A stretch of 64,000 bases of DNA from Sebastes aleutianus (Eukaryota; Chordata; Actinopteri; Perciformes; Sebastidae), in contig CAKAKS010000301.1 of assembly GCA_916700875.1 (NCBI GenBank), positions 57,501 through 121,500 on the forward strand, written 5' to 3'. Below are positions 34,001 to 46,200 of this stretch, one piece after another (within the stretch, counting starts at the first letter, position 1; the number at the start of each line of letters is the position of its first letter). The position numbers and the translations under genes are program-made. Below the pieces are notes generated by a model. The model had not been told where the DNA came from and did not search any database. It saw nothing but the letters and a program-made list of their open reading frames with translations.

Positions 34001-35793
34001 GAACTTACAGTAGCATGAGAGTGTAAAAGGAACATTGTTTTAAACATTGTTTTCCATTCAAAATAACACATGCATGTTTTGTTAAGGTGGAGAAATTACT
34101 GATTGAGCAGAACCGGTTGAGAGACCAGAAGAAGCTGAAGGAAGACACTTTGGCCCTGAGAGACCGAGAGCTTCTGACCCTCCAGCGAATGATCAATGCT
34201 CAGCCCAATTTCAAGGTAAAATAAATACCAGCCTTGAGCTCTGTACAGACATATGAAAGGAAATTAGGGAAGGCAGCGCCCACAAATGATTTAAAATCGT
34301 CATTCGTTCAGGACAGATAATCATTTTTGTGCTCATGTAAAGCATCAATCTAAGCTGCTTGTATTTGGCTTTCTGAGTGTATTTATTTGAATAAGATTTA
34401 CTCCACTGATATGAACAGCAGTGCAGAGGTAAGGTGGTGCGTGTAGACTCAGCAGAAAAGAGGGATTGAGGGCAGCAGGAAGGATGGACAGGCAAGATAA
34501 CGGAAAAACATTTTTTAAGGAGTCATAAATTCACAAAACGCCCCATTTCAAATCCCACAGTTATTAGTGTGCGTGCACAGTAAGAGAAAGCTGCACAGAT
34601 GTGGTCTCTGTGTGTCATGTTAAATAATACGGACATAATCTTATTTGTTTTCCAGGCCAATGTTCCTAAAGCTGCCAGCCAACAGGCCTCTATCGGAGCA
34701 CCTGTCATCAGCAAAACTCCAACGGTAAACTTCATACTGGAATAAATCAGATTACTAGATTACACTGTTTATATTAAGAAGGGGTGGGACGAAAAATCAA
34801 TTCTCCTATGTGTCGCAATTGTTTGTTTTACGAATTTGAAATCAATTTATTAATGCCAGAATCGATATTATTGTTTCATTTGAGTCTATACGGAGGTAGA
34901 AGGAAGTTATTGCTTTTATTGTAGTAGTCAGAGTAACGTGACGTCATATCCGTTCCGTATCTGTCAACCAAAACAAACCGCAGCGAGCTGAAATGAGAAA
35001 GTAGAAAACAGCGGAGTGTCCTCGTGGATACGACCTGCACCCTCACATTTTAAATCCAACGTGGTAAACACTACACATACAGTAAAGTATGGAAACACTT
35101 TGGGTTTCACACAGTGCAGGAAAATCACAGCTAGACATCATGACTAAAGCTGCATGCTAACTCTGTCATGACAGAAAACGTTATCCTATTGCCTTAACAT
35201 GGGGTCAAGCCAGCCATCACATTTAAACGGCCACGATGGAGCTGACCATGGATGTATAAAGAGAACGGAGCTAACGACGGACTTGGCGAAGTTAGAGGAA
35301 GTATATACGGGTGACTGCGTCCGGTTTTCAAAATAAGGTGTTAACAAAGGGAACTGTATACAAAATACATATATGGAAATAAGATTGATTATATTCACCA
35401 GAAGTATAAAACATTACATGTCCCTTATAAATTAAAAAGAAAATAACACTAATTAGTGAGGGAAATGTCTTTATTCTAAGATTTTTGGATTGCAGGAAAA
35501 AATTAGTAAGTTATGGTCTAGTGTTAAAAAAGTTAACAAAAATTGCAATAAATCGTAATATCAAATCGCAATACATATCTAATCAGCACCCAGAGCTTTA
35601 GCTCACTTCCTCAATGCTTGTGTGCATCTATGTTCCTCCTCCAATGTCATATTTGTCTCTTCTTAAAGTATTTCATTCTGTAAACGGCTTCAACATTAAT
35701 TCCAGTATTCAGATTTTTAGACACTGATCACCTCATTGCTGTTATTGATATTTAATTATGATTATCAATGTTTTGTTTTGCAGGTGAGATGAA
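28048..35793 (+). CDS. plvap: PLVAP (plasmalemma vesicle-associated protein, PV-1), 9 exons, 417 aa
   Basis: Coding exons: 28048-28251, 28751-28927, 29941-30034, 30846-31047, 31140-31359, 33717-33866, 34087-34215, 34656-34724, 35785-35793. PLVAP is the endothelial type II membrane glycoprotein that forms the diaphragms of caveolae, fenestrae and transendothelial channels. Layout: a short basic cytoplasmic N-terminus, one membrane segment at about residues 33-55 (LFFFSSLIQSLIIVSLVLFL), then a long coiled-coil extracellular part with heptads, sequons (ANNTE, NFTQ, NLSR) and five or more cysteines (ANCER, KCKED, LTCVS, NSCTN, QQCER) for dimer bridges. The last coding exon adds only VR before the stop. 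Size is close to the human protein (about 442). The acceptor of exon 2 (TTCTGAAG, 28750) is weak but keeps frame. The second paralogue expected in teleosts cannot be told apart here. Confidence 0.92.
29077..29858. mobile_element. non-autonomous hAT-like element with AGTGGTGGAA ends
   Basis: The left end reads AGTGGTGGAAGAAGTATTCA and the right end CGTTCCACCACT, forming inverted termini. They are flanked by an imperfect 8-bp duplication, ATTGGTGA (29067-29074) and ATTGGTCA (29859-29866), the length typical of hAT. The interior has repeated AAAGTACTT/AAGTACTTTTACTT phrases and contains a nested fragment of the ATTAATCGATTA family near 29540-29650. The element lies in a plvap intron. Further pieces of this family are at 27001-27130 and 31474-31790. 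Confidence 0.55.
32700..33130. repeat. degenerate CATAGTATAGTATGTCATAAAAAA tandem array
   Basis: About 18 imperfect units of roughly 24 bp containing ATAGTATAGTATGTCATAAA are scattered over 430 bp in the plvap intron before exon 33717-33866. The unit is the reverse complement of the one that builds the 40.5-42.2 kb array (TTTTTTCGACATACTATACT). Non-coding. Confidence 0.7.
34777..35594 (+). mobile_element. decayed hAT-type transposon with BED-finger fragment
   Basis: A short translatable stretch at about 35060-35115 reads GKHYTYSKVWKHFGFHTV, which resembles the BED zinc-finger start of hAT transposases (SKVWKHFGF). It is preceded and followed by stops. The surrounding 800 bp starts GGGGTGGGACGAAAAATC and ends ATCTAATCAGCACCC, roughly inverted. 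It lies in the last plvap intron and is inactive. The class is an inference from the small protein similarity. Confidence 0.4.
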
Positions 35794-35922
35794 ATGAACT
35801 GGTAATAACTGAAGGCACAAGGGGTGCGCCACAGTGATCAACATTTTGCCTTTAAAGAATTCTCAATGGTCATGTATTTATTTCTGATTCAACACAACCT
35901 GTAAATACATTTGAGTCCATAT

Positions 35923-36285
35923 AGAGTGCTGCAGGAATGAGTCCTAGAACCCAGAAATGAGTTAGCATTTTAGCACTTCCGGTTCCGTCGTCTGGAAGTT
36001 AAAGGATTTTTTGAATGGGTTCTTAGTTAGACGTCTATAACGTTAGCTTTTTACTTCTGCCGATTGCATTCACACTTCAAAAATCATAAAAGTGGTGTTA
36101 ATTTGTGAAGATTATTTTACGAAACAAAAGGCTTAAGTATCATAAACGTGTGTTTGCCGCGGAGCTTATTTTGTGCAATAATCCAAAACCCAATGGAAGA
36201 ATCCTATTGGCTTTTTTCCAAGGAAACCCGTGCGATTCTAACATCTGGGTTAGCCTACAAAAATACGTCATCCCTGCAGCACTCT
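35923..36285. mobile_element. 363-bp MITE inside the plvap 3' UTR
   Basis: The termini AGAGTGCTGCAGGAATGA and (reverse complement of the right end) AGAGTGCTGCAGGGATGA are inverted repeats around a non-coding body. The element begins 130 bp after the plvap stop and ends before the first good AATAAA (36518-36523), so it is probably transcribed as part of the plvap 3' UTR. It opens two short frames that have no family support. Confidence 0.7.
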
Positions 36286-36517
36286 ATTAATGACATATTT
36301 ACTGTTGGTCTGTGCATGCTTTGTTTAGCTCTAACTGGAGTAGAAGATTCATTTGTGTTTTACTTGTGTTTGAGTTTAAACATTTGCTGTGAAAAGCCTT
36401 GGTATCTTCCAAGGTAAATGTACAAATTTCCATGACACTGGTGTAAATATTTTCTATTGTGTGTCACTCAATGTGAATTCTGTAGTAACAAAAATATTAC
36501 ATTTGTAATTAAAATTA

Positions 36518-36523
36518 AATAAA
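36518..36523 (+). terminator. plvap: probable plvap polyadenylation signal
   Basis: AATAAA lies in an A-rich context about 725 bp after the stop codon. It is the first perfect signal with a following T/GT-rich stretch. Confidence 0.45.
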
Positions 36524-37189
36524 CCAAAAACTGACTCACTCCTGAACTGTATTGTCCTCGTTCATCTCTGTCATTAACAATTAAACAAAGACTCGGACAG
36601 GACTTTGGCCATCAGCTTCGCCCTTGTCTGCTATAAACACAATACTAAATATAGCGACACTCATTGTTTCCTAGTGATTCACAAATGTTTGAATTTCTAC
36701 CGAAGCCCGTATGACAATTCATACACCGACCACGTCATAAACACATCACATCTGCAGAGATTTTGGCAGTCCTACAAACTGTCAGAAATCAGAAGGAAAA
36801 AATGTTTGCATTGGAAAATGGAGCACTAGTTATGACTAAAAGTTGAAACTATAAGTCCATTAATTGCCTTTTTTTATAGTGCATTTTACGAGGCCAGTAC
36901 AGTAGCTGTTATATGAACTGTTCTCAAGCTTTACTACTTCCTTTTCCTTTCATGAGCACATATAGTACTGTAGCTGGAAACCAGCCATGTGTCCTTTGAA
37001 CTGTTTTATGATTATTGTATATGTGTATATACATATGACTTTTTACACACAATGTTCTCTATCAACTCATTTGAATGTTTAATTTCCTACACTGTGAAAT
37101 TCAGAGGTTTTTATATGTTTGATATGCCTTGATGAATCATAACAAAAAACAGAAGGGAACTGTTCATAAATTTGTGGCGTTTAAAAAAA

Positions 37190-37640
37190 AGTTTTCACAA
37201 AGACTTGTCTGGAAAACAATGTAAAAAAAAAAAAGTTTGAAAAATGTCTGAAAAAAAAAGTTTGAAAAATGTTGGAAAACAAAAGTCTGAGAAAATGACC
37301 GTAAAAAAAAGTCTGAAATGTCTGGAAAAAAAAGCTGGAAAAATGTTGGGACAAAAAAGTCTAAAAAAAATTTGGAAAAATGTCTGAAAAAAGTCTAAAC
37401 AATGTCTGAAAAAGGTAAAAACAAAAAAAAAAAAGTCTGAAAAAAGTCTGGAAAAAAAGACTCTGAAAAATGTTGGAAAAAAATGTCTAAAAAAAAAGTT
37501 GGAAAAATATTGGAAAAAAGTCTAAACAATGTCTGAAAAAGGTAAAAACAAATAAAAAAAAGTCTGAAAAATGTCTGGAAAAAATGTCTGAAAAATGCTG
37601 GAAAAAAATGTTGGAAAAATGTCCCAAAAAAAAGTCATAT
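37190..37640. repeat. degenerate A-rich GTCTGGAAAAA array
   Basis: Units of about 15-22 bp of the form AATGTCTGGAAAAAA or AGTCTGAAAAA are repeated about 25 times over 450 bp with variable A-runs. The array is non-coding, downstream of plvap. Confidence 0.75.
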
Positions 37641-38384
37641 AACAATTAGTGTGCAAGAGTTATATTTCACTTTAACTTTAATAACTTTACTGTATTTTCT
37701 GACTCGTATTGCATCTTGTAATTCATGAGAACTACGAGTTTGGTCTTTATGGTAAGCTTGCATTGTACATGGGAATATTACATGAGCATTGAAACATAAC
37801 AAATATCTGAGTTTCCTTGTATGTTGCAGAAGAAACCCCCTGAGGATAAACTTCTAGGCGGACTGCACTGATGGATGTGAGTGTTACAGGTGAGTCAGTC
37901 TGCCTCCTGCCCTCAGGAAATCCTTTGTTTAACATGAAGTGTTTTCTATCCCATGTATAGACCTGAACACACACACACACCCCGACTTTTAGTCAAATGG
38001 GTACAGGGTGGACTGTACTGGACCTGGCTACGTCAACCTCGCATCTCAGGACAGCCATTAATCATAACTACAGGAAACTGACAGACAGAAAGCTAAAAGT
38101 ACCGCTCATTAGTCATTAGTCAGCTGTGAACCTAATCATGACACGAACGTTTGTTGAGTCACGTTCTAAATGTAAAAAAAAAAGAGCGATGCGTGTCTCA
38201 TATCTTTAAAGTTTTGTATTAATTAATTCACTTAAAAGGGGACCCCTCGAAAAATAACTATGATAAACTATTAATATTTAATGGATTTGATTAAATCTTA
38301 AAACATATCTATTTATTAAATTAGGTCTGGTCGTATATATTCACATCTCTCACTTCACTGCAATTTTTACTTTTGTCTGTGGTC

Positions 38385-38510
38385 TGTCTTTTCACCACTT
38401 TGGTCCAGACTGAAATATCCCAACAACTATTGGATTGCCATGAAATCCATTTTCTCTGGAGGATGAAACCTACTGACTTTGATGATCCTCTGGCCTTTTC
38501 TTTAGCTCCA
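38385..38510. repeat. dispersed teleost repeat (GGTCCAGACTGAAATATCCC family)
   Basis: Phrases TTGGTCCAGACTGAAATATC, AACTATTGGATTGCCATGAA and CTACTGACTTTGATGATCC match a repeat I recognise from many fish genomes. It is a truncated, non-coding copy. Confidence 0.5.
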
Positions 38511-39169
38511 CCGAACGCATTTTCACAGTTGTGGTTTATAAACGACTTCACAGACGAACCAGGCTGCAAAATTTACTACCACTAATTTGTGTGACAGCAA
38601 GTCCCGCTTTTAGCTTAAACTCCCCACCCGCGTGGTAATTAATCAGGGTGAACATGAAAGAGGACAAAAAAGGGCTGACAGAGCAGTGCGGAAAGAGGAA
38701 AGGTCAGATAGCAGAGACAAAAAGGCAGTGAGACGGGCAGTTACGCTGGTGTACAGCAGGGCAACTGTCGTCAGAGACTGGGAGAGAAGAAACCAACTGG
38801 GGAAGAAGGGTGAGGAGTTCAACAAGGAAACATAAATATTTGATCGAGGCCAGATTGACAAGGGAACAAAGAGTACAAAGAGCATCGCCTCCAAAAACGT
38901 TCCTTTCCCACAGAGCAGACAGGGGAGCTGGGTCACTCTTGACTTTCTCTACCTACTGTACTGTATGTATGTTATGAGCTTCATGGCCGGAGATGGACTT
39001 ATAATGTAGTTTACATTGGCATAAATCAGAGCCCATGCGTACTTGTACTCAATGTGACGGCAGCTACTGTGTTGAAAATAGACCTCACCAATTCAATCTT
39101 TGCAAGAACAGGTACCGTAATACTTATGTCATGTGATGAGGGTGTTATGAACACGTGAAGCGCATAATG

Positions 39170-39350
39170 TCATATCAGAATTAGAATCAGAAAGGTGTTT
39201 ATTGCCAGGTGTAAGAGGTATACACTAGGAATTTTCTTTGGTTTTATTGGTGCAAGTCAGACAGTATAATAACAAAGAAATAGATAAAACGTTAAATAAA
39301 ATAAGAATAAAAATGTACAATTTACAAAATAAGCTATAAACAAAAATAAA
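39170..39350. repeat. LINE/SINE-type tail fragment (GAATCAGAA...TTTATTGCC)
   Basis: The phrase AGAATCAGAAAGGTGTTTAT followed by an A-rich stretch resembles the 'attcagaatcagaaatactttattgatccc' tails found at the ends of many fish retroelements. Similar tails are at 28385-28470, 56005-56090 and 56990-57060. Confidence 0.4.
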
Positions 39351-40262
39351 CATGATATAAACATGATATGTGACACCATGAAAGTTTAATTATTACGTCT
39401 TTGCCTGAAATTGCATGTTATGCACTACATACTACAATATGTGTACTATCGTTCAACATACTGTTGTGTGAATAAACAGCAGTATGTATCTTTTTGGACG
39501 CCCGGAGCAGTAATTCACGTCGTCACTTCCTGAGAGCCCCCTTGACGGTTGGATATGTGTAACCATGGTAACCCGTGCCAAGCTCATGTGACGAAAAAAG
39601 GACGATTTGTGAGAATTAAAGTCTGAATTAATTTAAAATATGTATTACACCTAGCAAAGTGAAATCACAGAAAAAAATAAAAATAAATCGGCCTGTATCT
39701 AATGCATACATTCATTGAAGACACATAATTGCGTACATGATATGCAACAGTACATTTTAAGTAATAAAATGAAAACAAATCTTGAAATCACTGTCCTGCA
39801 GAACAAGTAAACATTCAAACTTTGAGTCTGTGACCTTGCAGAGATGTGCAGCTGAATTTATTTTAAATGAGCTGTTATGTTGCGACCCAAGAGCCCAATG
39901 TTCACCTATCAAAGGCTTTCAGAAGCTATTTCTAAATTACGACTCAAGACTTGCCAAACACTTGTGCTGCACACGGGGCCTCCGAGGCACCTGTCATCAA
40001 GTTAAAACTATTTCAGTCTGTTGAAAAGCATCATCAGAAAACAAAGATTTCTGTGACTTGGGAGTAGAGTGACCCTGCAGCCAGGACATGAATTTTATTC
40101 GTTTTACTGTTGCTGTGCCTCGAAACCTGGCCTAATGCCGGGGCAGTGCCCTTTTCATCTCGTTTTCTTTACTGATAGTCTGGGACCAAACAAGAATGCA
40201 GCCTTGCTCTCTGAGCAGACTAATATTACATGCATTTCATGTTTTTGCTGATACTCATCTGA

Positions 40263-43200
40263 CTATTTTCCAATGCAGAAGTCTTTGAAGATGATATCCA
40301 GGATCTCCTCTGCCCCGACACGTCCAGTGATCCGGCCCAGACTCGTGAGAGCCAACCGGACACCCTCGGCTGCCAGAGCGAGGTCGATGTCACGATACCG
40401 TTGGTATTGAGCCAGGGCCGCAAAACACTGCTGCAGGTGGGCTCTGTGGCGGGCTTGGGTCAGGGTCGGGGCACCAGACAGAGGGTCGCCACACCTAGAG
40501 AGGAAGTTAAAGAACTAAATGAACCACACACTCATTATTTTGGACTTTACAAAGGTAACAAACTATACTATGACATTTTTTCGACATACTATAAAATCAC
40601 TTTTTTACTTTTTCTTCGACGTACTATACTATGACTTTTTCCGACCTACTTTTTTTTCGACAAATTATACTGACTTTTTTTCGACGTACTATAAAATTAT
40701 TTTTTAAACCTTTTTTTTTTGACGTACTATACTGACTTTTTTTCTGACATAATATACTATGATTTTTTTTTCAACATATTATACTATGACTTTTTTTGCA
40801 ACATATATTATGACTTTTTTCCCGACATAGTATACTATGACTTTTTTTTCTAAAAACTATACTATGTTTTTTTTCGACATACTATATGACTTTTTTTCGA
40901 CATACTATACTATGAATTTTTAAAACCTTTTTTTCGACATAGTATAATATGATTTTTTTTGTCATACTTTATTATGACTTTTTTTTGACAAACTATACTA
41001 TCAAATTTTTCGTCATACTATACTATGACTTTTTTCATGAAATTTTTCGACATACAATATGACTTATTTTCATAACATTTTTCGACATACTATACTATGA
41101 CTTTCATGAAATTTTTCGACACTTTTTCATGATTTTTTTCGACAAAGTCAACTATGATATTTTTTCATGAAATTTTTCGCAATTTTTTTTCATGATTTTG
41201 TTCGACATTGTATACTATGACTTATTTTCATGAAATTTTTCGACATACTATACTATGACTTTTTCCATGAAATTTTTCGACATACTCTCCAATTACTTTT
41301 TTTTGTGAAATTTTTTTCGACATAGTATACTATGACTTTTTCATGACATTTTGACTTTTTTTCGTGAAATTTTTCGACACTTTTTTTCATGATTTTTTTC
41401 GACATACTATACTATGACTTATTTTCATCAAATTCTTCGACATACTATACTATGACTTTTTCGTGAAATTTTTCGACATACAATATGACTTATTTTCATA
41501 ACATTTTTCGACATACTATACTATGACTTTCATGAAATTTTTCGACACTTTTTCATGATTTTTTTCGACAAAGTCAACTATGATATTTTTTCATGAAATT
41601 TTTCGCAATTTTTTTTCATGATTTTGTTCGACATTGTATACTATGACTTATTTTCATGAAATTTTTCGACATACTATACTATGACTTTTTCCATGAAATT
41701 TTTCGACATACTCTCCAATTACTTTTTTTTGTGAAATTTTTTTCGACATAGTATACTATGACTTTTTCATGACATTTTGACTTTTTTTCGTGAAATTTTT
41801 CGACACTTTTTTTCATGATTTTTTTCGACATACTATACTATGACTTATTTTCATCAAATTCTTCGACATACTATACTATGACTTTTTCGTGAAATTTTTC
41901 GTCATACTATACTATGACTTTTCTTCATAACATTTTTCAACATATTGTATTAACTAGACTTTATATTGCATACTCTGACTTTTTTATATTAAATTACAAA
42001 AAAATATAGTATAGGATACTATAACTTTTAATGTAATTTTTACGACATAATATACTACAGTATGACTTTTTTGACATTTCGTACTAAGACATTGACATTT
42101 TTATGACTTATTACACTATGTCATTTATACGACATACGACTTCTTTCATGAAATTTTCCTGACTTTTATGACATACTATATGATGAGACATACAGTTTCT
42201 ACTCTTGCACAAGAAAACATTCTAAATTGTGGGAACTCACAGAGTCTTGACACTGCTGTGCAGCACTGAGAGGAAGTCCTGCAGTCCTTCATTTGTGTGG
42301 CAAGAGATCAGACAAACAGGAGGGAGTCCAGAGACCCGTCTCAGCTCCCTGTCCAGCTTCAGCCTCTGCTCCTCATGCAACAGGTCACCTTTATTCAGCA
42401 CCACAAGAAACCTTTCTGCAGGAAATACTGTGGTAAGAAAGGAAGGAAGAAAAAATGTTGATCACCAATTACTCAATTACAAGTATTACTCTCTCAGGCA
42501 CAGAGATTTCTATTTGATTACTCTTGATGACTTAAAACTCTCTTTCCAGCCCGTACTCTCTGGAATACTGCTTAATTTCTACCTGGAGTAATCCAAGTCA
42601 GTAGTCTTTGAATTACTGCCTGGCATCATGTAATATGCAGGATAAAGCTGTGAGTGAGCATCTGTTGTCACAATAAATTGCATTCTTGAGCCAAAGAGCA
42701 AACTGAGGTTGTTGAAGGGGAAAGTTTTGCCACTTTGCAACTTCACAAGAGACTGTAACTGTACCATGCATTTTTACTTTATTGTGCTTGAAGTGCCTTG
42801 AAAATATGGTTGCAAGTGTCACTGATGATTCAGGTGAAGCAGGAGCAGATGAGGCCATGATATCATACCCATCTCAGGCTGCTCCTCGTTGGGCAAGACA
42901 CTCCTGAGGTGCCCTTGAAGGAAGGCTACAGCTTGCTGTGTATCAGAGGGGAGACGAGCACAGTCCACAACCACCAGGGTCAGATCTGCCTGTTCCACTC
43001 TGGAAAAAAGAAAGCAGCCTCAGCTTCAGAACTATTCATATGATCAAAACAACATTTTGTCATGAAGTTTGTATATTTGTTTAACTCTTAACTTCACACT
43101 GTATATCAAATGACACTAATCTAGAGACAGGAGATTGGTGTACTGATAACAGATATCATGATATTCGACTATACATATCATGAATTCTTATTACTGTTAT

Positions 43201-46200
43201 GTTATGACACACCGGCCGTCCTTTTCTTGTCTAAAAGGCTGCACTATAGTTAAGGAACAGTTTTCTGCACTATACCATTAAAACTCAGCGGTCTCCAGCA
43301 ACTGCAGCAGCTCCAGGTTGCACACCGCTGACAGATCAGAGGCATTCTTCTTTGTTGTTTTGTTTCAGAAAACAATATGGTATGCCACACAAATACTGTG
43401 AATAATGGCGGGGATTTTTTTAATTAATTCATCTTGAACACTCCTGCACCTTGGTCCCACTGTGTGGTTAGCAGCACCGGCGGATGCTTGTACTTACCAC
43501 GTCCTTCCTGTAGTGACCCAGGTCACGAGCCTCTGACCTGCTCGCTGCGCAAAATGTTCCCCGTAGAACACAAACTGCCCACCCTTCCTATAGAGCCACC
43601 AGGTCGCCCAAATAACTTAAACAAACAGTAAAGGAATTACAGAATGTTTGCTCTGAAAATAGTATTGTTGTCGTCACGACTTCATCTGGATTTTCATTGA
43701 TGTTTTTCATCAGATTTTCCAGCAGTATGCGTCACCAAGCAATTTACACATTCACGGTTTTGTAAATACATTTCTTTAATTAAATACTTGTTGTTTAATG
43801 AAAACAGTATTCTCACAAAGTGAACATTTGTGGTTAAATGTCTAACAAATCAAATTGATATTGGTCATAATTAGTGATGCAACTAATAATGAGTAATAAC
43901 TAATTGATGTGCCAGATGCTTTATCCCCTGCCAAGAACATAAGTACTTGGAGAAACAATTGACATGTCTTTTTTGGCATGAGAATTGTTAAAGTTCTGTG
44001 GATCAAAGTTTTTAAATCAGGTGTGCGAGCAACACACTGTATTGGTTAAACACTATAATGTATATAAAGCACTGCTTTTTTTACTTGGTGGAAACTCTAC
44101 TTTCAAATTTAAATTAATTAATAATCAATGTTGAGGTGTGTTGTTAGACCCACCCTTTTCCTCCTGCTCTCTAATATCAAACCATGTCATATAACATGTC
44201 TGTGTCTGTAAGTAAAAGCTGGTTTAATATTAGGTGTATGTGCCAGGGAGCCTATTTGTCTGATCGTCAGTTTGCCTGTTTGTATAATAAAGCAGTGATG
44301 ACGAGTGCTACAAGTACTGCTATTCTTCCCTGGTGTAAACAGTGGAAGCAGCTGTCAGTGAATTGCCATATATGTCCATTCTCTACACCACACATGAAGA
44401 ACCTCTTAATGGTAAATATTCTACAACAAGGAAAGGAGGCTCTTCATTACGCAACCTCCTGAGGGTGTTTGTCCCACGTATTTATAACTGTGGCTCAGCA
44501 ATAATATAAACTCTGGAGGTTAAATAGACATTACAAAAATACAGCACGATGTACAGGGGGAAAAGGAATGACTTATTTCTTCCTTTCTTTGTTTTCAAGG
44601 ACATTTTCCAGTCGTGGGGTTAATTTGTTTTGTGTTATATTATACACACATGAACAGTTGCTGAAGCAGCATACATCATGTACTACTACACATGATGTAC
44701 TCTACATGTGTTACTATCCTGTAGCTCAAACGTCCTAAATAAATACATATTAAAAATAAAAGGGCTTCCTCTCCCCTACCTTTCCCGAGCACGGCGGACC
44801 CCCTCTCTCTCCACCAGGTCAGCGCTCTCTCTGAGGCCGGCTGTGTCACTTAAGAGGACAGGGAATCCACCGATGTCCAGTGCCGTCTCCACAACGTCCC
44901 TGGTGGTGCCAGCAATGGGAGACACAATAGCTGCAGGTCTTTGACCTGGTGGATATAAAAAGGTTAAAGGATAAGGTTGGCAATATTGTATATTTTTCTT
45001 ATCGTAAACAAGATAGGTAGACAGCTTTATTCCCATGAAAAGACCAAAACTAACAACATATTAGGCTGACTCTCAAAACGTTCTGACTTCCTTACTCTGT
45101 CTGGGTCTCTGTCTGGCAGGTAGGCCATCCAATCACATAATTTGAGCAGAATGAAATGATTAGTCGAGTTTATTACAGTCCTGCGATAGCCACAGATACC
45201 GGATTTTTTTGCTTCTTTTTTTTTTAAATCAGAGCATTTGATTTATTGATTGCTGTCGGTATGTAATAAGAATTTCAACAAATATAACAAAAACTGTTTT
45301 TCAAGAACATTACCAACCCTAGCTTTAAGATTTAAATACCAAACAGTATCGCTGTAAGTCTGCCATCCACAATGAACTATGCTATCATTATTTGTAAATT
45401 GCTTTAAACTTGTTTTTCCTACATTACGTTGGTTTGTTTTTTGGTTAATCAAATATTGGCCTTTAATATCAACCCTTTAACACATCAATCAGCCTCTTTT
45501 GGAAAACCTGATACCTACTGAAGTTGTGCATTGTGCAAACACAACAGAAGATATTTTTCATCCTTTCTTTACCCAAGATTTTAGCTTACCGTATCCCACA
45601 TCAAATAACGTTACCAGATCACCAATACTTGTCTATGCTGACTGGGTGTGAGCCCGGGCCACAGGGAAGACTAATCAGAAGAGGAAATGACAACAGGATT
45701 TTAAGTTTGATAAATACGTCTATTATTCTGATAGGAAGCTGTGAGGAGACCGTGCCAAGCCCCCTCTCTGGATAGTTTATATAAAGTGATTCTAAATGAT
45801 TTAAGGATACAATAGCCTAAACAAACATAACCTTAGACCATAAACATTGAGTTCATTAGGTTGACACCGAACGTGGATAAACAACTGAAGAACCGATTTA
45901 GAGTTACTGATTTACAGTTTACAATTTGTTTCATGTGGAATATATTGAGTGTTTACTTCTATATTTATAAACATATTTCTTGATTAACATTGTTACACAA
46001 TCAGTTGCAATTTAAAGCAGACTGTGACTCTGATGCACGGCCAGAAGCTAAATCGGAAGCAATGAAATCTGTATCTAAAAAAGTCAAAATATTGTAATTC
46101 ATGTGTGCCAAGAGCAGGATCTACTGTTCACAGATAGTGTGTTGTGGTGATTAGGAGATTACATCCCTGCACTATGAAGAGATTATATAATAAATTGGAT

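Larger units (their letters stand above)
36540..40262. other. spacer between convergent plvap and gtpbp3
   Basis: The two genes end toward each other. The spacer holds the GTCTGGAAAAA array (37190-37640), a repeat fragment at 38385-38510, a LINE-type 3' tail near 39170-39350 and a short CA run near 37965. A possible gtpbp3 polyadenylation signal (TTTATT on plus, 40094-40099) lies about 165 bp beyond the gtpbp3 stop. No coding exon was recognised. Confidence 0.55.

Noticed and set aside
36105..36417. Two overlapping open frames after plvap
   Set aside because: They lie across the inverted-repeat element and the end of the 3' UTR, without splice or family support.
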